NCBI GenBank assembly: GCA_964471865.1
Contig: CAYYHU010000003.1
Coordinates: 62,001 to 126,000 of the forward strand
Length of the DNA stretch: 64,000 nucleotides
Origin: CAYMUC01 sp964471865
GTDB taxonomy: Bacteria; Actinomycetota; Acidimicrobiia; Acidimicrobiales; Ilumatobacteraceae
Direction: 5' to 3'
The notes beneath the pieces are model-generated. The model had not been told where the DNA came from. It did not search any database and worked only from the letters and a program-made list of their open reading frames with translations. Position numbers and translations under genes: made by a program. Below are positions 1 through 9,534 of this stretch, one piece after another. How positions within the stretch are numbered: the first letter of the stretch is position 1; each line of letters opens with the position of its first letter.

Positions 1-67
1 CTGAGGTCAACGGACCGATCAACGACGCAGCAATCGAGTCGTCGTCCTCGACGAGCAACAGTCTCAC
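1..67 (-). CDS. Response regulator, N-terminal fragment (runs off left edge)
   Basis: Only the first 22 codons lie in the window. Reading leftward from a GTG at 67, the peptide begins VRLLLVEDDDSIAASLIGPL. This is the first beta strand and acidic pocket (E-D-D-D) of a CheY-like receiver domain, as found in OmpR-type response regulators. An ATG slightly upstream on the same strand hits a stop after three codons, so GTG is the likely start. It is divergent from the phosphoribosyltransferase/hydrolase fusion, with about 110 bp between them. The output domain and partner kinase are outside the window. Confidence 0.7.
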   Translation of the reverse strand, partial: MRLLLVEDDDSIAASLIGPLTS

Positions 68-176
68 GGCCTCAGTCTCGCATCACCGTGGTCACCGCTG
101 GCACCTCGCGATGATCCCGTGGCACGCCCGTCGCGAGGCCCTGTCAGCACGATGGCCCGCCTGGTGGAGTCGACGC

Positions 177-1538
177 ATGCGTTTCCTACACCGTCGAGAT
201 GCCGGTCGAACGCTGGGCGAACACCTGGCCGATCAGCGCGAGGAACTCGGACCCGATCCGGTCGTACTCGGCCTCCCTCGAGGCGGGGTTCCCGTTGCCG
301 AAGAGGTGGCTCGGATCCTGGGCTGTCCCCTCGACGTGATCGTCGTGCGCAAGATCGGCGTGCCGGGCCAACCCGAACTCGCGGCCGGAGCAGTCGGCGA
401 GGACGGCGCTCGGGTCATCAATCACGACGTCTTGCGGGCCACGGGAACGACACCCGAGGATCTGGCCGTGGTCGAAGCCACCGCCCGGGACGAACTCGCG
501 CACCGGGTAGCCCGCTTCCGACGGGCCCGAACCCGGGAATCCCTCGCCGGACGCAGCGCCATCATCATCGACGACGGCGTCGCCACAGGAGCTACAGCCC
601 GGACTGCATGTCAGGTCGCGAGGGCGCACGGCGCGCAGCAAGTGGTGCTCGCCGTTCCGGTGGCTCCGATCGATTGGGAGTCCCGCTTCGGGGCTGCGGC
701 CGATCTCCTCGTGTCGTTGTCGACACCGGAGGGATTCTGGGCCGTCGGACACTGGTACGACGATTTCTCTCCGGTCACCGACGACGAGGTGGTGGCCTGT
801 CTCGAACGGTCGGCGCATCCGTCGCGCATCTCGGGGGGAGCCCCTGTCACCGACCTGGTGGCGGTGGGACGCGATGAAGAAGTCGCGATCGATGCCGCGG
901 GCGCCACGGTCCGAGGGCATCTGCGCATTCCCGTGGATGCCCTGGGAATGGTCGTGTTCGTCCATGGCAGCGGGTCGAGTCGTCACAGTCCTCGAAATCG
1001 CTATGTCGCCGAGGTCCTCCACGAGGCCGGACTGGGAACCCTCGTCTTCGATCTGTTGACCCCTGCGGAGGAACGCCAACGAGCCAACGTGTTCGACATC
1101 GTTCTCCTCGAGCGGCGCCTGAGCGCAGTCATCGCCTGGCTGCGCCACGATCTCGGTGACCGAGATCTGCCCATTGGACTCTTCGGGGCATCCACGGGGG
1201 CCGCCGCTGCGCTCGTCGTCGCGGCCCGACCCGCCAATCGGATCTCTGCGGTGGTGTCGCGTGGAGGCCGTCCCGATCTCGCCGAACATGATCTCTCCAA
1301 GGTGACAACGCCGACGCTGTTCATCGTCGGTGGTCACGATCTCGCGGTCGCTGAAATGAACCGCACGGCTCAACAGCAGGTGCGAGGCCCCAGCGAGATG
1401 GTGGTAATCCCGGGAGCAAGCCACCTCTTCGAGGAACCCGGCACCCTGGGCAAGGCGGCGGATTCGGCACGCCAGTGGTTTCTCGACCATCTCGCAACGC
1501 CCGCGCTCACGGCTCGTTCACACCCCGCGCCGCGGTGA
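177..1538 (+). CDS. Phosphoribosyltransferase fused to dienelactone-hydrolase-like alpha/beta hydrolase
   Basis: Two domains are visible. The first about 215 residues are a type I phosphoribosyltransferase fold, with GLPRGGVPVA near the N-terminus and the PRPP-binding signature IIIDDGVATGATA. The rest is an alpha/beta hydrolase with HGSGSSRHS as oxyanion region, nucleophile elbow GASTG, a late Asp in IVGGHDLAV and a His in GASHLFEE. Start chosen at the ATG at 177 because MRFLHRRDAGRTL begins the conserved domain; an ATG at 111 would add 22 unconserved residues. The same fusion occurs in mycobacteria (Rv0571c type, DosR regulon), where its reaction is not established. The divergent response-regulator start is a plausible regulatory neighbour, by inference only. 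Confidence 0.85.
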   Translation: MRFLHRRDAGRTLGEHLADQREELGPDPVVLGLPRGGVPVAEEVARILGCPLDVIVVRKIGVPGQPELAAGAVGEDGARVINHDVLRATGTTPEDLAVVEATARDELAHRVARFRRARTRESLAGRSAIIIDDGVATGATARTACQVARAHGAQQVVLAVPVAPIDWESRFGAAADLLVSLSTPEGFWAVGHWYDDFSPVTDDEVVACLERSAHPSRISGGAPVTDLVAVGRDEEVAIDAAGATVRGHLRIPVDALGMVVFVHGSGSSRHSPRNRYVAEVLHEAGLGTLVFDLLTPAEERQRANVFDIVLLERRLSAVIAWLRHDLGDRDLPIGLFGASTGAAAALVVAARPANRISAVVSRGGRPDLAEHDLSKVTTPTLFIVGGHDLAVAEMNRTAQQQVRGPSEMVVIPGASHLFEEPGTLGKAADSARQWFLDHLATPALTARSHPAPR

Positions 1539-1562
1539 TTCGCGGCCGGAATCGACGCCGCA

Positions 1563-2390
1563 TTAGAGCCCGGTGAGAGGATGCGACCGTTCGGGATAGC
1601 CGCCTTCGGGCAGAGCGGACATGATCCCGGAGTGGATCAAACCACCATCGACGAACAAGGTCTCGCCGGTGACGAAACGGGCACCGGGCGACACGAGAAA
1701 CACCACGGCGTTCGCGATGTCATCAGGATGTCCAGCGGTCGGAAGAGGCTGATATCCCAGATCGTCACCAACCCCGGGCGCATATTTCGTATCCCACACT
1801 TCGGTGCGGAACTGCCCGGGAGCGACACAGTTCAACCGCACTCGAGGACCCCACTCGAACGCGAGAGTGCGAGTCAGTTCGACCACCGCCGCCCGAGCCG
1901 CTGCGGAGTGGGCGATACCAGGAATTCCCCGTCCGACGGTCGCCACGATCTGACAGATCGTCCCTCCGGACCCGTCCAGCATCCGATCGCCGAACACCTG
2001 GGTCATGTTCCAGGTTCCGTTCAAGTTGAGATCGATGACCGAACGCCAACCATTGGGACTGAAATCGCGGGCCTTTTGGGGAAACTGGCCACCGGCGTTG
2101 TTGACCAAGATGTCCACGTCACCATGGCGTTCAGCCAGCGCCTCGACGGTCTCGCGGTTACGGATGTCCACGAGGTCGGTCGCCACTGTGCGACCCGATC
2201 GTTCGCTCAGTTCAGCGGCGGCTTCGTCGAGAACGTCGGAACGCCGAGCCGCAATGGTCACCTCGGCCCCAGCGCGCAACAACCCCAAAGCGATCGCTTT
2301 GCCCAAACCGGTACCGCCTCCGGTGACGAGGGCCTGGCGACCGGCGAGAAGTTCGGGATGGAACACAGGGGCGTCAGCAGAACCAGTCAT
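1563..2390 (-). CDS. SDR family oxidoreductase
   Basis: Classical short-chain dehydrogenase. The N-terminal cofactor motif TGGGTGLG, the LVNNAGG motif and a C-terminal MSALPEGG-type tail are present, and the length (275 aa) is usual. The active-site Tyr of the usual Y-x3-K is not obvious: the region reads IAHSAAARAAVVEL, as in 2,4-dienoyl-CoA reductase-like SDRs that lack the Tyr. I therefore favour a peroxisomal-type dienoyl/enoyl-CoA reductase-like protein over a typical alcohol dehydrogenase. Start chosen at the ATG at 2390 (MTGSADAP...); the open frame extends further upstream but overlaps the end of hrpA. It lies 26 bp downstream of hrpA on the same strand. Confidence 0.85.
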   Translation of the reverse strand: MTGSADAPVFHPELLAGRQALVTGGGTGLGKAIALGLLRAGAEVTIAARRSDVLDEAAAELSERSGRTVATDLVDIRNRETVEALAERHGDVDILVNNAGGQFPQKARDFSPNGWRSVIDLNLNGTWNMTQVFGDRMLDGSGGTICQIVATVGRGIPGIAHSAAARAAVVELTRTLAFEWGPRVRLNCVAPGQFRTEVWDTKYAPGVGDDLGYQPLPTAGHPDDIANAVVFLVSPGARFVTGETLFVDGGLIHSGIMSALPEGGYPERSHPLTGL

Positions 2391-2416
2391 GGTCGGCAGT
2401 CTCCCAGGTCGACCCC

Positions 2417-5400
2417 TCAGGCTCCGAGCGCGAGCAACGCCCGATGACAACGGGTGACACTGGTGCCGGGACGAGCTCCGAGCGCCTGAGCGAAGGTGGC
2501 CAGGCGCAGCTCCTCGAGCTGCCATCCGAGTTCGATCACCTCAGCGGGAACGGCCCCGCCGGGAAGACTTCGCACCAATGCCCGGTAGCGCCGCTCCAGT
2601 GGATGGATCTCGCTCAGACGCCGAGCGTCTTTGTCGATATCGCCGTCGAGGCGTTCCAACCGGTGTTCGAGGCCCGCGAGATAGCGGCTGAGGTCCCCGA
2701 GGCGATCTGCTCCGGTGCTGGTGACGAAGCCCGGACGGATCAGCCGTCGACGGTGCGATCGGGCGTCATCGACGAGTTCTCGCAACGACGCGGCCCGCAG
2801 CCCATCGAGGCGTTCGTCGACGCTCACAGCCAGAGTGAGAGCCGCAGCCGCCTGGTCGAGGAGTTGACGAGACCGAGGCCCGCATTCCCGTTCGACTTCG
2901 GCACGAATCACGGAAAAGGCCTCGGGTTCGCGGGGTTCAGGGTGACGGCGGCGGATCTCGTCGATGGCGACGAGGATGCAGTCCCCGACCACACCTCGAG
3001 CATCGTCACCAGCGGCGCCCAGCGCCAGATGAACCCGTCGAGGAGCATCCGACAGAACTCGTCGCACCGAGGGCGCCGAGCGAAGGAGCAGGCGGCGTAC
3101 GGCGCGGCCATGGGCGCGACGAGCGGTGGCGTCATCGAGCATGAAGCGCAAGGCGACCCGGTCTCCCTCATCGACCAAACGGGGCCAGGCTCGCACCGCG
3201 CCATGGCGAGACGGAACCTCCACGGTCGCAGGGAGTTCACCCACATCCCAGTCCTCGACGCTGTCGCGCTCCTCATGGCCATGACGCGCGAGATGGGCCA
3301 CGACCGCCGATCGTGCCGGAATGGCGACACGGGCGACCACTGCGTCGAGATCTCGGCCCGCGTCGACGGGCACCCCGGTGTCGTCGACGACGATGAAACC
3401 CATCCGCAGATGCGGTGGAAGCCGGCTCGCGTCGAGGTCCTTCGCCGCGACCCTCACCCCCGAGGTGGAAGCGAGACCCTCGATGACTGCGTCGACGAGA
3501 CGACCTGTGGGCACCGAGGGCAGGGCTGCGAGAACGGCTTCGATCGTGTCCCCGAGTGGCTGCAAATCCCGGCGGATCGTCTTGGGAAGCGTGCGGATCA
3601 GGGTCGCCACGAGTTCCCGGCGATGACCAGGGACATGCCAGTCCCATCCCGATGCATCGATCTGGTTGACGAGAAGCAACGGAATCTCCACGAAGGTGCC
3701 GTCGAGGGGATGTCCGGGTTCGTAGCGGTACCGCAGCGTCAGGCTCAGCCCCCGGTGCATCCAGTGATCGGGATAGTCCTCGGAATGCAACCGGATTCCG
3801 TACTCATCACTACTCACCACGGACTCGTCGAGATCCAAGCGATGAGGATCCTCGCTGACCACACCTCGCCACCAGCGGTCGAAATGGCGCCCCGACACCA
3901 CCTCGGAGGGAACCCGAGCACAGAAGAAGGCGAACTCGTCGTCGGGATGCAACAGTCCAGTGCGGCGAGATCGGGTCTCGAGTTCGATCATGCGATCCCG
4001 AAACTCGTCGTTGCGAACGCCAAACGGATGTCGAGATGCCCAGTCACCGTCGACGAGGGCATGGCGAACGAACATCTCGTGAGCGCCGCGAGGATCGACT
4101 CGGTCCAGGCCGATTCGCCGGGCCGAGGCCAAGACCAAACCGTGCAATTGAACGGTCTCAGGAACCATGGCTCGAGCCTGGGAGGCATCCCAAACGGGAT
4201 CACCATAGGTTCGCTTCACCAGGGAGCCCGCGGCGGCCTCGACCCATTCGGGTCTGATGGTCGCGACTCGTCGGGCTCGGAGCCGGTCCGTCTCGACGAG
4301 TTCGGTGGCCATCACCCACCGGGGTGGACGCTTCGCGAGCACCGATCCCCCACCGATCACGAAGGTCGATGCCCTCACGCCTCGGAACTGGCGCCGATCG
4401 CCATCGCGGGCGCCGATCTGGGTGACGAGGCCAGCCAGAACGGCCTGATGCACGTGATCAGGATGCGCTCGGGTGGTGGCAGGGCGAATTCCGAGTTGTC
4501 CTGCCACTTGGCGCAGTTGGCTGTAGAGGTCCTGCCATTCTCGGACCCGTATCCAATTCAGGTACTCGGCACGACACATCTTTCGAAACTGGTTACCCGA
4601 GCGTTCCCGCTGTTCACGCCGCAGGTGATCCCAGAGTTCGACCAGACCCAACAGATCCGATCCGGCGACCTCGAAACGGCGGTGAGACTCCCGGGCGAGA
4701 CCGGCTTCTGCCGGATCCTGGGGGTACTCGCGCGGGTCCTGGATCGACAGGGCTGCTGCGATCACCAACACCTCTCGCACGCAGTCGCGTCGCTCCGCCT
4801 CGAGGATCATGCGCCCGAGGCGAGGATCCACCGGCAAGCGGGCGAGACGGCGACCCAGACGAGTCAAGCGCAAACGAGGCGCAGTATCGCTCACCTCGAC
4901 CGCCCCGAGTTCGGCGAGGACCTGTTCACCATCGCGAATCGCCGCCGCGTCAGGTGGTTCGAGAAATGGGAAGGAGGCCACCTCGCCAAGACCGATCGCG
5001 AGCATCTGGACCATGACCGAGGCCAGGTTGGTGCGAAGGATCTCGGGCTCGGTGAACGCGGGGCGCGCCTCGTAGTCCTCGGCCTCATAGAGACGGATAC
5101 ACACCCCGGGACCGACCCGACCACAGCGCCCCGCTCGCTGATCGGCCGAGGCCTGCGAAATGGCTTCGATCGGCAAGCGTTGGACCTTGAGCCGACGGCT
5201 GTACCGCGAAACCCGAGCCGTTCCCGCATCGATCACGTAGCGGATCCCGGGAACGGTCAAGGAGGTTTCGGCCACGTTCGTCGCGACGATCACTCGCCGA
5301 CCCGCATGTGCAGAAAAGATTCGATGCTGTTCAGCCGCCGAGAGCCGGGCATAGAGGGCAAGCACCTCGAGGCCGGGGATCTCGAGATCGCGAAGTGCCG

Positions 5401-6241
5401 CCACGGTGTCATGGATTTCTCGTTCACCCGACAAGAACACCAAGACGTCGCCAGGTCCCTCGGCGACGATCTCGGCCATCGCCTCGCTGACCGCCTGGAC
5501 GGGATCGGTTCCGGTCTCCGGGGGGCGGTATCGGATCTCGACGGGAAATGTCCGACCGCTCACCGTCACGATCGGGGCCGGGGTCCCGTCGGGGCCGGCA
5601 AAATGGGCGGCGAATCGATGCGTGTCGATCGTCGCCGAGGTGACCACGACGCTGAGATCCGAGCGTCGTTCGAGCAAGCGGCGCAGGTAGCCGAGGAGGA
5701 AGTCGACGTTGAGGCTGCGCTCATGGGCCTCGTCGACGATGACGGTGTCGTAGCGAGACAATTCCGGATCCCGTTGCAGCTCGGCGAGCAGGATTCCATC
5801 GGTCATCAAGCGCACCACGGTGTCGGGGCCGGTGCGATCCTGGAACCGCACGGTGCACCCGACCTCGCGGCCGGGTTCGGTGCCGAGTTCGCTCGACACC
5901 CGATCGGCGATCGAACGCGCCGCGACCCGACGCGGCTGGGTATGAGCGATCATCCCGGAACGTCCCCGCCCCGCAGCGAGACACAACTTGGGAAGTTGAG
6001 TGCTCTTCCCGGAACCGGTCTCGCCCGCCACGATCACGACGCGATGGGTCTCGAGCAACCCGATGATCTCCTCGGCGTGCTCAGCGATGGGAAGGTCCTC
6101 GCTCGGCCGAAGCCGACCAGAGGCGGCGATGGCGTCACAGATGGCTGCGCGTCGCCCACTCCCGGTGTTCACGGCGCGCCACGGTACCCGGGAGCAGGGT
6201 GGAGGCCTCGGCGGATGCCGCTGGGACCGACCGATGACCAT
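2417..6241 (-). CDS. hrpA: ATP-dependent RNA helicase HrpA
   Basis: DEAH-box helicase of about 1275 residues, close to the length of E. coli HrpA. Walker A GETGSGKST is at about residues 73-81 and DEAH in VIVDEAHERS at about 170-173. SAT appears in VVTSATIDTH, and motif VI in QRAGRCGRVGPG. HA2 and OB-fold regions follow, then a long HrpA-specific C-terminus. It probably acts on structured RNA or stalled ribosomes, as known for the family. The ATG at 6241 is preferred; a TTG at 6268 and a GTG at 6172 are alternatives. A 1300-residue open frame on the opposite strand is a shadow of its codon bias. Confidence 0.95.
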   Translation of the reverse strand: MVIGRSQRHPPRPPPCSRVPWRAVNTGSGRRAAICDAIAASGRLRPSEDLPIAEHAEEIIGLLETHRVVIVAGETGSGKSTQLPKLCLAAGRGRSGMIAHTQPRRVAARSIADRVSSELGTEPGREVGCTVRFQDRTGPDTVVRLMTDGILLAELQRDPELSRYDTVIVDEAHERSLNVDFLLGYLRRLLERRSDLSVVVTSATIDTHRFAAHFAGPDGTPAPIVTVSGRTFPVEIRYRPPETGTDPVQAVSEAMAEIVAEGPGDVLVFLSGEREIHDTVAALRDLEIPGLEVLALYARLSAAEQHRIFSAHAGRRVIVATNVAETSLTVPGIRYVIDAGTARVSRYSRRLKVQRLPIEAISQASADQRAGRCGRVGPGVCIRLYEAEDYEARPAFTEPEILRTNLASVMVQMLAIGLGEVASFPFLEPPDAAAIRDGEQVLAELGAVEVSDTAPRLRLTRLGRRLARLPVDPRLGRMILEAERRDCVREVLVIAAALSIQDPREYPQDPAEAGLARESHRRFEVAGSDLLGLVELWDHLRREQRERSGNQFRKMCRAEYLNWIRVREWQDLYSQLRQVAGQLGIRPATTRAHPDHVHQAVLAGLVTQIGARDGDRRQFRGVRASTFVIGGGSVLAKRPPRWVMATELVETDRLRARRVATIRPEWVEAAAGSLVKRTYGDPVWDASQARAMVPETVQLHGLVLASARRIGLDRVDPRGAHEMFVRHALVDGDWASRHPFGVRNDEFRDRMIELETRSRRTGLLHPDDEFAFFCARVPSEVVSGRHFDRWWRGVVSEDPHRLDLDESVVSSDEYGIRLHSEDYPDHWMHRGLSLTLRYRYEPGHPLDGTFVEIPLLLVNQIDASGWDWHVPGHRRELVATLIRTLPKTIRRDLQPLGDTIEAVLAALPSVPTGRLVDAVIEGLASTSGVRVAAKDLDASRLPPHLRMGFIVVDDTGVPVDAGRDLDAVVARVAIPARSAVVAHLARHGHEERDSVEDWDVGELPATVEVPSRHGAVRAWPRLVDEGDRVALRFMLDDATARRAHGRAVRRLLLRSAPSVRRVLSDAPRRVHLALGAAGDDARGVVGDCILVAIDEIRRRHPEPREPEAFSVIRAEVERECGPRSRQLLDQAAAALTLAVSVDERLDGLRAASLRELVDDARSHRRRLIRPGFVTSTGADRLGDLSRYLAGLEHRLERLDGDIDKDARRLSEIHPLERRYRALVRSLPGGAVPAEVIELGWQLEELRLATFAQALGARPGTSVTRCHRALLALGA

Positions 6242-6342
6242 ATGCGGATCCCGCCTATATACAGACAATTGTGGACTATCGGTCTAGGGTGGCTCGACAT
6301 GAGGAACGAAGCGACCCCCGCGATCGCCCTGGGTGGAGGCCG

Positions 6343-6999
6343 ATGAGCGGGGTCACCAGTTGGTTCGAGTACGTGGGAGATCGATGGGATCGCATCTGGT
6401 CGACCTCGCTGGACCATCTGATGCTCGTGATCCAAGTCATGGTCGTGGCGACCGTGGTTTCGATCGGACTCGGCGTCCTGGTCCGCAACCGGCCGACGTT
6501 ACGAAACATCGCCTTGGGGACTGCGGGCGTCTTTCTCACGATCCCCTCACTGGCACTGTTCACGATCTTCATCCCCATCGTCGGGCTCGGCTTTGCGCCC
6601 TCGTTCATCGCCTTGCTCATGTATGCGATCCTCCCGATTCTGCGCAACACCGTCACCGGCCTCAATGAGGTGGATCCTGCGGTACTCGAATCGGCCCGCG
6701 GTATGGGACTCAACCATCGCCAACGCCTCGTCAAAGTGCAGTTGCCTCTCGCCTGGCCCGTGATCTTGGCCGGGATTCGCGTCTCGACGCTGTTGACCAC
6801 CGGTATTGCGGCCATCGCCACACTGGTGGCTGGTCCCGGGCTCGGCTTGTTCATCAAGGACGGCCTCCGACGCCTCGGACTGCCCCTGTCGTTGGAGTCG
6901 GTGTGGACCGGAACGGTCTTCACGATTCTTCTCGCCCTGATCCTCGACGCCCTGCTTGCGCTCACGGCGCGACTGACCACGTCGAAAGGGGTGCGCTGA
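6343..6999 (+). CDS. Glycine betaine/osmoprotectant ABC transporter permease (OpuCB-like)
   Basis: A 218-residue integral membrane protein of the BPD_transp_1 family. Several hydrophobic helices are visible. The permease-ATPase coupling loop is E-S-A-R-G-M-G-L-N (EAA motif) at about residues 117-125, and GIRVSTLLTTGIAAIATLVAGPGLG is characteristic of QAT (quaternary amine) transporters. Start at the ATG at 6343, which follows a good ribosome-binding site (GGTGGAGG, about 6 nt upstream). It opens a three-gene operon with the ATPase and a second permease. Both permeases probably form the membrane channel for betaine, choline or proline-type solutes. Divergent from hrpA. Confidence 0.88.
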   Translation: MSGVTSWFEYVGDRWDRIWSTSLDHLMLVIQVMVVATVVSIGLGVLVRNRPTLRNIALGTAGVFLTIPSLALFTIFIPIVGLGFAPSFIALLMYAILPILRNTVTGLNEVDPAVLESARGMGLNHRQRLVKVQLPLAWPVILAGIRVSTLLTTGIAAIATLVAGPGLGLFIKDGLRRLGLPLSLESVWTGTVFTILLALILDALLALTARLTTSKGVR

Positions 7000-7035
7000 A
7001 CCGTTGCGCACCCCCATCACCCACAGGAGACTCCC

Positions 7036-8271
7036 ATGAGCGACCTGCAGTCGTCCATCATGACCCCGCCCGGCTCCCCGAGTGCCGAGCCGATGATCCG
7101 CCTCGATGGTGTGTCCAAGGTCTACCCCGGCCAGGAAATGCCGGCGGTCGAGGAACTGAGCCTCGATATCGACCGAGGGGAGGTCCTGGTCCTCGTGGGT
7201 CCTTCAGGGTGCGGTAAGAGCACCACCCTGCGTTTGGTGAACCGGATGATCGAACCCTCGAGCGGGCGCATCATCTTTGATGGTGAAGATGTCACCACCG
7301 TCAACCCCGATCTCCTTCGCCGCCGCATCGGGTACGTGATCCAGCAGATCGGTCTCTTTCCTCATATGACCATCGCCGAGAATGTGGCCACCGTGCCGAG
7401 GCTCCTCGGATGGAAGAAGGATCGCATTCGCACCCGCGTCGATGAACTCCTCGACATGGTCGGACTCGACCCGTCGATCTATCGGGACCGGTTCCCCAAA
7501 GAACTCTCGGGCGGTCAGGCGCAGCGCTGTGGCGTCGCCCGGGCACTCGGGGCTGATCCCGAGGTGCTGTTGATGGACGAACCCTTCGGCGCCATCGACC
7601 CGATCACTCGAGATCGCCTTCAAAACGAGTTCCTCCGGCTGCAGTCCGAACTGAAAAAGACCATCGTGTTCGTCACTCACGACATCGACGAGGCGATCAA
7701 GATGGGCGATCGGATCGCGATTCTCAAAGAGCGCAGCCAGATCGCCCAGATCGACAAGCCTGAGCACATCCTGGCCTTTCCCATCGACGACTTCGTCGAC
7801 GATTTCATCGGATCGGGATCCACACTCAAGGGTCTCAACTTCGAACGGGCCCGAGATCTCGAACTGGCTCCCTACCCGACCGTGCGCCACGATGCCGGCC
7901 ATCGTCACGCTCGCCAGGTGCTCGACGCGGCCCCGCAGCGCTGGCTGCTCGTGGTCGACGACCGCGATCGGCCTCTTCGGTGGGTCAATGACAGCCACCT
8001 CGATCGCACCGACAAGCCACTGCGCGAACTCGGCCATCCGGTGCGCGCCAAGGTCGAACCCAATGCGACGCTGCACGACACCCTCGAGGCGATGTTGACC
8101 TCATCGGCCAGTTGCGCCTGCGTCGTCGACAAGAGCGATGTCCTGCAGGGTGTGATCGAAATCGACACCCTCACCGACGTCATCAGCCGCCTGCGCGCCA
8201 ACGCCAAGAAGCATTACGAGGAGGAACACCTCCTGAGCGCCGAACAGCTCGCCGAGGAGGCCGCCCGATGA
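7036..8271 (+). CDS. Glycine betaine/osmoprotectant ABC transporter ATP-binding protein with C-terminal CBS pair (OpuCA-like)
   Basis: A 411-residue ATPase. Walker A GPSGCGKST, Q-loop VIQQIGLFPH, signature LSGGQAQR, Walker B VLLMDEPFGAID and switch His in VFVTHDIDEA are all visible. After residue about 260 come two CBS-like segments, ending in VVDKSDVLQGVIEIDTL. In OpuA/OpuCA these sense ionic strength or cyclic-di-AMP. The ATG is preceded by CAGGAGAC, a clear ribosome-binding site. Its stop overlaps the next start (ATGA), so translation of the downstream permease is probably coupled. Confidence 0.93.
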   Translation: MSDLQSSIMTPPGSPSAEPMIRLDGVSKVYPGQEMPAVEELSLDIDRGEVLVLVGPSGCGKSTTLRLVNRMIEPSSGRIIFDGEDVTTVNPDLLRRRIGYVIQQIGLFPHMTIAENVATVPRLLGWKKDRIRTRVDELLDMVGLDPSIYRDRFPKELSGGQAQRCGVARALGADPEVLLMDEPFGAIDPITRDRLQNEFLRLQSELKKTIVFVTHDIDEAIKMGDRIAILKERSQIAQIDKPEHILAFPIDDFVDDFIGSGSTLKGLNFERARDLELAPYPTVRHDAGHRHARQVLDAAPQRWLLVVDDRDRPLRWVNDSHLDRTDKPLRELGHPVRAKVEPNATLHDTLEAMLTSSASCACVVDKSDVLQGVIEIDTLTDVISRLRANAKKHYEEEHLLSAEQLAEEAAR

Positions 8272-9017
8272 ACGCTCCGGGCCTCCGACTCATCAGGGGC
8301 AATATCGGACTCATCATCGCGCCGCTCATGATCGCTCTCGTCGCAGTGATCATCGCCGTCCAGGTGGGTGGCGCCGAGAAGGACTTTTCGGAGGCCTCGG
8401 CACTGGACTGGTCCAACAAGTTATGGCCTCAGTTGTCCACCCATATCAATCTGACCTTCTGGTCGACGCTATGGGTACTCGTAGTGGCCATCCCCTTGGG
8501 CATCGCCCTCACCCGACCGGCCTTGAGGTTCCTCGCCGGGCCGATCCTGACCGTGGCAAACAGTGGTCAGGCCATACCGGCCTATGGCCTGTTGGTGCTC
8601 CTGGCTGCATGGCTGGGAACGACCTTTTCCACCGCGGTTCTCGCGTTCACGATCTTCGCCATCTTGCCGGTCCTACGCAACACCATGGTCGGCCTCGATC
8701 AAGTCGACAAATCCGTGATCGAGGCCGGACGAGGGATGGGCATGTCCAAGCGACGAGCCCTGCTCTCGATCGAACTTCCACTCGCCGTCCCGGTGATCCT
8801 GGCGGGCGTGCGCACCGCGCTCGTGATCAACGTGGGCATGGCTGCGCTCGCTTTCCTCATCGGCGGTGGCGGTCTGGGCGAAACGATCAACTCGGGCTTG
8901 AAGTTGCAGCGCGATATGACCACCTTCACCGGCGCCGCAATGGTGGCGCTGTTGGCGCTCACTGTCGACTGGATCGCGGCGGTCGCTGAACGAGTGCTTC
9001 GACCTCGAGGTCTCTGA
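8268..9017 (+). CDS. Glycine betaine/osmoprotectant ABC transporter permease (OpuCD-like)
   Basis: A 249-residue permease with an N-terminal membrane anchor (about residues 10-30) followed by a BPD_transp_1 domain. The coupling loop E-A-G-R-G-M-G-M-S and the segment MAALAFLIGGGGLGETI are typical of QAT permeases. Start at the ATG at 8268 overlaps the stop of the ATPase gene (ATGA). It is the last gene of the operon, and a 9-bp-arm hairpin lies about 27 bp after the stop. The extra N-terminal helix distinguishes it from the first permease. Confidence 0.9.
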   Translation: MNAPGLRLIRGNIGLIIAPLMIALVAVIIAVQVGGAEKDFSEASALDWSNKLWPQLSTHINLTFWSTLWVLVVAIPLGIALTRPALRFLAGPILTVANSGQAIPAYGLLVLLAAWLGTTFSTAVLAFTIFAILPVLRNTMVGLDQVDKSVIEAGRGMGMSKRRALLSIELPLAVPVILAGVRTALVINVGMAALAFLIGGGGLGETINSGLKLQRDMTTFTGAAMVALLALTVDWIAAVAERVLRPRGL

Positions 9018-9043
9018 ACGAATCCGCACTCATCGTGTGAACG

Positions 9044-9067
9044 GCGACATCGCATCTCCGATGTCGC
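9044..9067 (+). terminator. Hairpin after the osmoprotectant operon
   Basis: Perfect inverted repeat GCGACATCG / CGATGTCGC with a 6-nt loop, just after the last permease stop. No T-run follows, so it is a terminator only in the loose sense used for high-GC actinobacteria (I-shaped hairpin), or an RNA 3'-end stabiliser. Confidence 0.5.
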
Positions 9068-9464
9068 TGATCGTGCCCATCGAAGCCTGGAAGTCCGCGC
9101 CCTGAGTCCGGGGGTCCGTCGACTGGCTCGATCGTCACGATGACGACGTCACGGGTGAGCGCTACAGGACATATCGGGGCGCTCCACGACGCAGCACCTG
9201 GTTCGAAGTGCACCCCATGGATTCGGGGCCGCGAGATGACGACAACGGGCTGAACGCCCCAGGCTCGTCAGCGGGAGTCCGGGTCCACCGACGCAGATGC
9301 CGCGACGCCGAATGACGAACGCCTGATTGCGAGCCGGCGTGTCAGACCCGGGCCCTGCCGACCCCGGTAGGTGGTCTCGACTCCCGGGGGCATGAGCGAC
9401 CACGAGAGGCTTCGCTGAGCACCCGATGAGAGACGTCGTCTGGTTCGCACCGATCCCATGGCGC
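9068..9464. other. Intergenic stretch with no supported gene
   Basis: Open frames exist here on both strands, but none has coding-like codon bias, a recognisable domain or a ribosome-binding site. It separates the rightward transporter operon from the leftward binding-protein gene. It is longer than the other gaps in this part of the window and could be decayed sequence. Confidence 0.5.
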
Positions 9465-9506
9465 GAACGACCCCCGCCCCACCAACAGGCGGAGCGGGGG
9501 TCGTTC
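9465..9506 (-). terminator. Strong hairpin downstream of the osmoprotectant-binding protein gene
   Basis: Perfect 13-bp arms GAACGACCCCCGC (9465-9477) and GCGGGGGTCGTTC (9494-9506) with a 16-nt loop, 28 bp after the stop of the leftward binding-protein gene. No T-tract on either side. It probably ends the leftward transcript and may block read-through from the convergent operon. Confidence 0.6.
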
Positions 9507-9534
9507 ACGTTCACGAGGAACGGATCAGACGAAA

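Noticed and set aside
2444..6346. Open reading frame of 1300 codons on the + strand opposite hrpA
   Set aside because: It is in full antisense to a helicase with intact DEAH-family motifs. It shows no recognisable domain, and its amino-acid make-up is what GC-biased codons give on the reverse strand.
9149..9514. 121-codon leftward frame in the gap before the osmoprotectant-binding protein
   Set aside because: No domain or coding bias, and it covers the terminator hairpin.
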